This document shows positions 55,836-64,000 of a stretch of DNA of 64,000 nt, piece after piece; the stretch's first letter is position 1, and each line of letters starts with the position of its first letter. The DNA is from Diplolepis rosae (Eukaryota; Arthropoda; Insecta; Hymenoptera; Diplolepididae), in contig JAPYXD010000608.1 of the NCBI GenBank assembly GCA_030998225.1, positions 6,974,501-7,038,500 of the forward strand, given 5' to 3'. Both the position numbers and the translations under genes were made by a program. The notes under the pieces were generated by a model. That model ran no database searches. It was not told where the DNA came from and saw only the letters and a list, made by a program, of their open reading frames with translations.

Positions 55836-56817
55836 AGCTTTACCTTCGAGCCTACTTTCTTATATAGTGACTGCAAGAACTATTTAGACCTTGTGAGAAT
55901 CTACTAGTGTCGTGACTTAAAATTTGGGCCTCACTCAAGTAAAACTAAATTAACTTTTTTTTATGAATTATTCATAAAATATAATCAAATTTTCAAGCAT
56001 CATATTTCATTCATTCATTATTATTGACATTATTTAATATACATTTTTATTATAACTACGTATGAAGCTTGATGAAACTAAAGTTCGAATTCAACATTAA
56101 AAATTTCATTATTACCAAAAAGTATTTTGTGTAAAAATATTTATAAAAAGATTCCTTTATTTACTGTGTGGGACATTTCCAGAATATGTATTGTATTTCA
56201 GAATTGTGGATTCCAAATTGTAATTATGCTTAATAAATGCACATAAATTTATTAGGCATTTAATAATTTGGAAATGAAATCTTGTTTAGATTTTTTATAT
56301 ATCATGCCATACAGTTAACAAGAGTTTTGTAGGTTAAATTTTCATAAAAACAATTCAATTTAAAAAATTTAAGTGAGGAATAAGAAAGTCAATAAATGCA
56401 TTCAAAAAAATTATGATCATTAAGATATAAGTTTTTGAGAGCACAAATGAAAGTGTATTTTTCTCATTAATAATTTTTATTGATTTTAAATAATTATTCT
56501 GTGAAAACTCCATTCCATACATCTTTTTTCATTATATTATATAGAAATCCGTCTCGTAAGTACTCGCAAACATTCTATCTAACATACATAATTATTAAAA
56601 AATTCCTATTAAATGAACTAATCTAAGAAAAATTTCTACTATACGGCAACAAATTTGATTGGGCGACTGAGCGAATCAAGAATATTGAATTTAAAGAATC
56701 TACATAGCTAGATTATGTGAAACTTTTAGTTAAATTATAAAGAAATTTTAAACTAAAACAGGATTTGTCAAGAAATTGTCAAATAATAAAAACTACTTTT
56801 TTGTACTAAATTAAGTA
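55836..56817. other. AT-rich DNA, nothing recognised
   Basis: About 1 kb of A/T-rich sequence without structure that I can support. Confidence 0.5.
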
Positions 56818-58005
56818 TACACGGATAAACTCTTCATTGTAAAATTTAGTATTATTATATTTATTTTTACTAAAAGTCAATAGGAAACGAGGATATATCG
56901 TCACTTTTTCAGAAATTCCTATTTTGAATATTAAACTATGGAGTTACTAATAACATTAAATAAAATGTTGAAATATTTGTACTTATGCCTAAAAACAAAA
57001 GGAAGTTTTATTTTTTGAAATAGTAAAATCGTAATCGGCACATCGAACGTATTATATCAAAGTAAAGGCAATAAATGTTTCATTAATTACTAAAAAAGAA
57101 TGTTAAGTTAAAGTTAAAGTTAAAGTTAAAGTTAAGTTAAAAGACAATAGTAAAGTCACATCTTCTGTCTAACCGAGTTACCATAGTCTTTTGGAGATAG
57201 TGGAGCCATATTTATAACTTTTCCTATCGAAAATAGGAAATAATTGCACCTTCATGATATAAAAAAATCAGTAATTCGTAAATTTTACCATAGTTCTTAT
57301 TAGACTTTGTACACGTATATGCGTATCAATATAAATAATAAAACTACCAATGCATGCTCAAATACTAATTCAACGCAACTTAACCTAACTGCACAACGCA
57401 CACATTCATAAACGCATCGCACTGATATTTCAATTAAAATGCAGCAACTTCATTATATACTGAACTGTGGAAACTTTGACGATTTGTGAGAAAAAGCTCG
57501 ATAGTCCCTCCGCTAGAAAAAATCGTAAGTTAGAAAGGCGTCATATTCAAATTTAAAAAAATATATTACTATATCGGGTACCGAAAAATAATCTCAACGA
57601 GCACATAGAGCGTTTCTCGGGTACTATCGGAAACGTTCGGCGTATCTGACGTCACTCGACAGTACATTTAATATTTCCAATGGGAATTTTGGCAACATAC
57701 TATTCCAATATATGAAGTATTCGATTGCAAAATATTCAAGTCTTTCTCTCCTCATTGTTCGTTACTATTGACAATGGTAATTTCTCTAAACTATTTTGCA
57801 ATTTATATTATTCAAAAGATCAATTCTTACATTGATAGTTTTACTATTTATTTATATACAATTAGAATTGGTTCAGAAAATGTATTTCCTCCTACCGCTA
57901 TGGTAAATAAAACTAGTTTTGTTACTATATCCTCGCTTCCTATTGACTTTTAGTAAAAATAAATATAATAATACTAGATTTTACAATGAAGAGTTTCTCA
58001 GTGTA
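56818..58005. mobile_element. 1.19-kb unit with about 88-bp terminal inverted repeats
   Basis: 56818-56905 and 57918-58005 are inverted copies with few mismatches (AAACTCTTCATTGTAAAAT, TACTAAAAGTCAATAGGAA, GAGGATATA). The interior has a TTAAAG microsatellite and a 61-codon frame (57768-57953) that overlaps the right arm and is not recognisable. Probably a non-autonomous DNA element; no target duplication seen. Confidence 0.6.
57102..57143. repeat. TTAAAG microsatellite
   Basis: About six units of GTTAAA with two shortened units at the ends. Confidence 0.85.
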
Positions 58006-59729
58006 GTTTTCATACCTTAAAATTATCGAAAGATTCAGATAGAATGGGAATAACAATTCTTATTGCAATCACTTGTTCGTCTGGTTCTATAGAAATAATT
58101 ATCGCTGTTCTAGCTAAATTTTATTTTATTATACATTTTTTGCAGAAAGTTGATAGAGAAGTAAGTTACACAAAAAACCAGACAAAAGATAACAAATTTT
58201 GAATTTTACATATTTCTAAAAAACATGTATATATATTGTTGGTCATAACTCACTGAAAAATGAAGCTGTCAAAAGTTTTTTGATCTTATTTTGAAGTTTA
58301 TGTTTTGCTGGAAAACATATGATTTTACCAGATTTTTAATACTGGTTTTGCAGATTGTAGGCACGTTTAAATTAAGAAAAACGTCAATTTTTGACACTGT
58401 TGGTCAGTTATAGTGGCATTATGTAGTTTTTAAAATTTAATTCTCAACTTTTATCATCCAGGATATGTCGGCAGTAATATAGACTACTTGTAGCATACAA
58501 TAACTTTTAGGCCTCGTGGATTCAAAACCTAACACCTAATACCTCACAGGGTATACCGGTCTACTGTCCGGGATTAGTATATGAAAATAATTCTTCCAAA
58601 ATGCACTTTGGGTGTTTAAAAGGGTCTAGCATGGTTCTATCAGGGATCTTTTGAATCGAAAGTATGGGCGTCTAACAGGGTCCGAACGGGTCATAGCGGG
58701 AACATAGATTGACAAATTTGGTCAAGTACGCTCTGCGTGTCTAAAAAGGCCTAGCGTAACAATGTTTAGTTCCGTATCGAACCCTGTTATGGACATACAT
58801 AACCCTTCTTAGGGCCGGATACGACCTGCTTAGCATCCGTTCAAGACCATATACGCGGAACAATTTCAGGTCTCGCATAAGACCCAGATAAACCCTTTAA
58901 AGTCCTTCGTAGAATTCACTTGACACTCACATAGAATCTGATTGGCGCACAATTTTTGTATCCATTTAGAAACCTTTATAAGTCTTTTGAGGATCGGATA
59001 AAACCCGGGTTAGGACCCATTTGCAAAAACCATGTACAACTCCGTTTACACTCAGGTAAAAACCCATGTTCTAACAGGGTTCTATCGGGTTCTAACGGTT
59101 CTTTTAAGCAGGGTATGTAGGACCACATATAGATTTCTAATACGTCCTAACATGGGTTCCTATGTATGATCGCATGTGGGAATTTTCAATAGGGTACATA
59201 TGATTAATTATAGTTTTTTGAACAAAAAGTTACTTCGTCGCAAAAGATATGTTAAGATAAAAAAGAGCAGTTCATAGTAGGAAATAGAAGTTGAGCTGGG
59301 TTGACAATTGAAGGTCCGCCTGAAATAAGTCATCCAATATTGAAGTAGAATCTAGGCAAAAATTTATTAAGCGTTCCGATAGTTTACCATCCACATCATC
59401 GGAATTTGATGTACACAGAAGATGATTTTCCAGAAGTCACTTGTTTAGAAAGTTTAGTTGTTCTAATTCGTCTCGAAATCATTCACTCAAAAATCGGGAC
59501 CAATGTCAAAAGTCCAGTTTTCTGATTAATCTCACGGCCCATCTGAGCGTTTTCAAAAGCGGCAATAGTCTAAAGTAGTTAAAAGTTTCTAAAATGTTCC
59601 TAAGATAAGGACATGTCAATGGTGTGACTTTATCTAATACTTTAAGTGCTTCCTATGATTAAATTGATAACTAAAAAACGGATTTTTCATAGCATATAAA
59701 CGTAAAAGAAATATCGACGTACATTTATA
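58006..59729. other. Anonymous DNA with a degenerate short-repeat stretch (58540-59170)
   Basis: Between 58540 and 59170, GGGTTCTA-, GGGTCNNA- and ACCC-like words recur on both strands at irregular spacing, and composition is higher in GC. It could be an old minisatellite or an element with internal short inverted repeats. The rest is AT-rich without features. Confidence 0.35.
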
Positions 59730-60616
59730 CCATCTGATCAAATTTGACCCGGACTGGTTAATAAAAACAACATTTTTATGTATTTTGATACAAATCTTTA
59801 TTATCGCCTTCAAAATAGGCTCCTTTTGAGCCAATACAAGCATGCCAACGATTAATGCAATTTTCCATACACTTCTTATAGGCCTCAGCTGGTATGGCCT
59901 TCAGTTCCTTCAGCGAATTTCTTTGGAAATAGGAAAAAGTCACAGGGAGCCAAACCTGACGAATATAGTCGCTGAGCAATGACTTTTGTTATGTGTTTAG
60001 CCAAAAATTCAGTCACAATCAGGTTGGAATGTGACAGCGCATTGTTGTGGTTTCAGATCGTTCGGTACAAGTCTGGCGGCGACGCGCTTCATACCCAAAA
60101 CATGAACCACAATATGTTGAGTTAATCCATAAGAGATGTTGAGAGCCTCTGCTACCTCTCTAATGTCAACACGACGATTTTCGAACATAATTTCCATCAC
60201 TTTTTCGATGTTATCGTCGTTAATAGAGGTGGATGGGCGACTCGCATGATGCAAGTTTTCTAAGACCTCACGACCCTCACTGAATGCTTTATGCCACTCA
60301 AATACTTGCGTTCTGGATAAAGTAGACTCCCCAAAACACTTCTGCAACACATTCAATGATTCCGTAGCCGTAATTCCATTGGAAACACAAAATTTTAAGC
60401 AAACCCGTTGTACACTTTTTTTCCGTAGTAAAAATCGCCAGACAAATTTTTTGCGTCGTAAACCAATGGCTGCTAAACACTCTAATGGACGTCTCCCGCT
60501 CAAACTTTACACGAATGTCAAAGAAGGTGTTACCAGCCTAGAAAAAAAACTTTTTACCGTTTCGGTTTACGCGCGCGGTTTAACTGGACCAGTCTGGGTC
60601 AAATTTGATCAGATGG
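59730..60616 (-). mobile_element. Core-deleted mariner element (887 bp)
   Basis: Terminal inverted repeats: CCATCTGATCAAATTTGACC at 59730 and its reverse complement ending at 60616. TA precedes the left end; the right flank is CA, one base off. On - there is a transposase N-terminus and C-terminus with the catalytic centre removed. Confidence 0.85.
59776..60503 (-). pseudogene. Mariner transposase, central catalytic region deleted
   Basis: First block (60503-60009 on -): QRVCLKFCVSNGITATESLN, GESTLSRTQVFEWHKAFSEG, RPSTSINDDNIEKV, RRVDIREVAEALNISYG and HVLGMKRVAARLVP, the full paired HTH region. Second block (59979-59776): FQRNSLKELKAIPAEAYKKC, then WHACIGSKGAYFEGDNKD, the normal C-terminus. 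The DD34D core between them is missing. N-terminal extension before QRV (about 30 codons) is probably untranslated leader read through. Confidence 0.85.
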
Positions 60617-63600
60617 CATGCTATGGAAGATTATATGCTTTAAACATCTATCTATAACGATCTAAGAAAACGCAACGACGAAATATAATTGAGCGTCTCC
60701 ATCAAATAACCGGTTACAGATTTTGGGATGTATTTTCGAAATAAAAAGAATTTGTAACACATATAGAAACAGCTCAGAAGTATATAGAACTAATTAGTAA
60801 TGCTTGTAATCCGCTTTTTACGACGGTTGTGATTGTAAATGAGAGAGCGAGAGAGAATCAAATATTAAAATTTCCTTCTGGAGTGTATATTAAATTTGAA
60901 TTACTCAATTCCGAGCTGGAACCACTGATAATCCCAAGGGGTACAGACCTTCCAATACACTTTTCAATATATGGTATATCCAAGAGGTAGGCACTTTTCA
61001 AATGCTTCAAATGGTGGAAACTCTTCAATATAAGAAATGTTCACAGGTTAACTTTTCAATATATAAGAATGTTTCACAGAACTTCGATTCCAATCTTATT
61101 TTTTAAATTGATGAGGAACACACTGATAACGATGGAGCGAGTTTCCCGGTGAAATATCTCCAAATTACTCTTTGAGGAGAACACTGTTACTTTCTGAGGA
61201 GAGTTCTGATGTTGAAGATGGTCCGACGGTAACTGAAAATTTTCGGATTTGCAGGTGCTTTTATGGACATTTTTCGATCGATACTGGGTTTGTCCTTGAT
61301 GCTTCGCCAACCTCTTTCGACGTTCCCTCGACCTTGACACGTGCCTGACTTGGTCGGTTTTTTGTATATTAAAGGAAAAAGGGGGGAATATGTTGGAATA
61401 GCCTTTCCTCCTCTGGTTTCCCCGAAGTTCCTTCTTCTAGAATCGACTAACTTTTCAATTTCTCTCTTGCTGCGCTGGCCGATATTCTTGTTCACCTAGC
61501 ACATTCCGATGGGGTTTCTTCGTTCAAACATTATTAAGGGTTTACGAAGCTTTATTCATGAATGTTTTCTATTTATAAATTCACTATTATCTCTCTCCCT
61601 ATTACAATTTTACTCCCGTACATTCTTTTTTCGTTTAATCAATACCACCATATATTCATGAGGAAGAAATTTGTTCTTTAAGTCTAATGTTCGCCCAAAT
61701 TTGCCTGTGCAAATATTATTAGAGACATATCTATTTACCTGAATTCGGAAGAGTGAAAGCCACACTGGAATTTGCCACGATTAGTTTTTCTTTACTGGGG
61801 CCACATACTGGAGAGATGAAAATAAGTCATGCTTACATCAACCATTATTAGCCAAACAGTGATGTACAGTTTTTGAAAAATTACAGGGAAGAAAATCCAA
61901 CTTCATTTATTACGAAGCCATAAGTTAAGCTCGCGGATATCGAGAGAGAATTTTCTCCATCTGTTGGAATAATTAAAGCATAAATGAATGATGGAAGATT
62001 TAATTAAAGTATCTTTGTTCTGAAGGCCAAAAGTTTTTCACCGAATATTTTCACTGATAAAATTTTGGACGAGTTGCTGTACTACGTGTTACAACTGTAG
62101 AACCAAACACGCCGAGCGTTGCTTGCTCTGAACATGGTATAGATTCTATCTCTGTTTGGGCACGCTATTGTCCCACGTCCGCGCAGCTGCAGCACTAAAC
62201 GTCTTGGGAAAGTAGCTTCTCCTCTATGCGGAAGATATGTGGAAAAAGTGCTGCTCGCACTGCTAGTACTGATCCTCACCCGAATTCGGTGTCACTGCTG
62301 AACTGAAACGCATGGTGACGCTACACTACCGCAGTCGAAGTAGCAGCTTGCCCAAATTTTTTTCAGTCTTGTCTCAATCCCGAACGATCAAGCAGTCTAC
62401 AGTAATTTTTTCTTCATCTGGTGAGAATTAAAGTACACACACTTATCAGTTTCGAAATTCGTTCTTCATTTTGTTGCATATAGTTGTCAATAAGCTCAAA
62501 CCTACGGGCGTAAACCGACCGCACGTGAAATAAAACAATCACAACTTTTGAACTATTGTTGCAATCGACGTTATATATTTTACAGGAAACTTCTTTGTTC
62601 CTTTTTAAATAAGGTCACTAAAGTTAAGTTCGTTTGATCGGTTTATTTGTTTGTATATACTAAATAAATATATTATTCTACATCATACAACTCTTTTTCG
62701 TTTTATAGTATTCAATACTATTTATCTATTTTTATATGTAGTTTTCATCAATGGTGACAGCAACTTGTATCGAAAATCAAAGCTAAAAAACTGACGCTAT
62801 ACGAACAGTCTACACACAAGACGTTCAATCTCTATCGACTTCAAACATCAACAATAATTCTTAACTATTAATTTGATTGTTCTAAAAGTTTTAAAAAAAC
62901 TTATTTATATTTTATTGAAAAATTTTCTTACCGAAAGTGTTTCATCGCCCGAAATGTTCTCGATAGACACAGCGAATGAAGATTAAAATGTATGATTTTT
63001 GCAATGTATCGGGAAAAAATTGATACAATCTTTTTTGTTCCTAATAATATTCACAGTTTTAGTTTTGAGTTGCTTTTAAAATATTACTATACATGATTTT
63101 TTTTGGATTCATCAACAAATTTCAAAAATTGGCTGTTGTTGCGAGTTAAAATAAAAAAGTACAATAAATTTTCGATTTTACAAAAACGAATTTTATGCAT
63201 CATAAATAAATATTTCAAAAACGATAGGGAACACAGCACTTTTTAATCAAGAAAAGAGATGCTCAATGAAATTTCTCATCAGAATATACTTGGAAAAATC
63301 AAATTCATAACATGATTTCCAAATGCCAAGGGGCTTCCCCACTCCCAGTGAAACATATTCAGGTGCCCTCCTTAGATGCGACAGCTTTATCAAATGAGTC
63401 GCTTCTTTATCTATTTTCCTCAATTCGAACTAGGCATTCATTTGCTCTTGAAATATGAATGAGTATGAAACTGAAATATCAAGCATTGCCTGATTCAAGC
63501 CCGGATGAGAAAGGAGGAGGGGACACACTATGAGGAAGAAACTAACGTACACATAGCACAACACTGATTCCGGTCTTGCTTTAGTTTCTTTCAAAATCGA

Positions 63601-63882
63601 ACAGGGGGCCCTAGAAAAGAGCATCGGGCGTGTCCTCAGGTTGCGAATAGAAGGGCTCTGTACCAAGGAGCAACTGCAGAATACGGATACAAGACTAAAA
63701 TGTGACATCCCTACTTTTCCTCTGGTTGCCAGACGCTTCAGTCAGCCAGGGTTCGGTAGGAGTGGGGGAGTAGGGAATGAAAATAAATGTTGAAACGGTC
63801 GAGTATAATTTACAATATAGTTTATTAAAGAAGACGAGTAGAAAATAATACATGATGATAGATAAGGTAGGAGATTTAAAGC
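60617..63882. other. Anonymous DNA
   Basis: Several short frames on - (61074-61340, 61187-61495, 62082-62279, 63430-63708) show no domain, no conserved block and no gene context. No repeat partner elsewhere in the window was noticed. If host DNA is present in the window, this stretch is a candidate, but I see no exon I can defend. Confidence 0.4.
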
Positions 63883-64000
63883 GGAATGTGTGCGTGTATG
63901 TGCGTGTGTGTGTGTGTGAGTGGATATAAAGATAAATCGTTGTGTTGTACCGGTGTCCGTCTAACAGAGTTTACGTGTGAGTGCGTGTGGGTGTGCGTGT
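63883..64000. repeat. GT-rich microsatellite at the window edge
   Basis: Runs of GT/GTGC units (GTGTGTGTGTGTGTGAG at about 63905-63920) continue, interrupted, to the end of the window. Confidence 0.8.

Noticed and set aside
1..64000. CRISPR arrays, operons, bacterial promoters or terminators
   Set aside because: The window is eukaryotic; no regularly spaced direct repeats of CRISPR type and no bacterial gene organisation.

Overview
This is a piece of AT-rich eukaryotic genomic DNA, almost certainly from an arthropod and probably an insect. The evidence is the transposable-element mix: an env-bearing gypsy-type retroelement, an R1-clade LINE, an I-like LINE with an RNase H domain, several mariner transposase relics and many TTAA-flanked or foldback miniature elements. 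A hymenopteran would fit, but nothing in the window proves it. I recognised no intact host gene, no rRNA, no functional tRNA and no CRISPR array. Every coding stretch I can name belongs to a mobile element, and almost all of them are broken.

Layout. 377-8648: a TTAA-flanked foldback element split by a 6.56-kb env-containing LTR retrotransposon (833-7396; 215-bp LTRs differing at 4 sites; ACAC target duplication), with a smaller TTAA MITE (8142-8483) nested in its right side. 10341-10596: a short tandem repeat. 10887-11272: a perfect 143-bp inverted repeat bounded by 15-bp direct repeats. 11278-13946: a 5'-truncated R1-like LINE with a poly(A) tail. 15903-16165: a hairpin MITE. 16166-24636: a large decayed Ty3/gypsy element (G2) with LTRs over 1 kb long, a conserved ATG-plus-splice-donor leader exon, about 1.1 kb of foreign DNA in its leader and a tRNA-SINE composite inserted between protease and RT. 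24636-25360: relic of a second transposon protein family. 29183-31107: a deleted relative of G2 (G3). 31700-32198: a mariner relic. 32199-37024: a DNA transposon-like unit with inverted arms of about 650 bp around a frameshifted gene of a conserved arthropod 'uncharacterised' family. 37069-38476: a TTAA foldback with a second TTAA element nested inside. 38481-38626: a mariner N-terminus. 40173-41955: a gypsy pol remnant. 42100-48112: an I-like LINE split by a 1,622-bp near-palindromic element (46041-47662). 49131-51102: second R1-like LINE copy, itself carrying a mariner-like fragment. 51850-64000: mainly repeat relics (R3 copies, foldbacks, a core-deleted mariner, microsatellites) in anonymous AT-rich DNA.

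The genes do not form a host pathway. The window reads as a layered transposon graveyard. Insertions can be ordered by nesting: the palindromic element and the first LTR element are young (clean target duplications, near-identical LTRs or arms), whereas G2, G3, the two LINEs and the mariners carry many disruptions. The most informative structures are the perfect hairpin with 15-bp flanking repeats, the nested TTAA elements with an apparent empty site elsewhere in the window, the translated-looking leader exon inside the G2/G3 LTR, and two different large transposon protein families associated with long inverted arms. All homology calls rest on motif recognition by eye; no database was searched.
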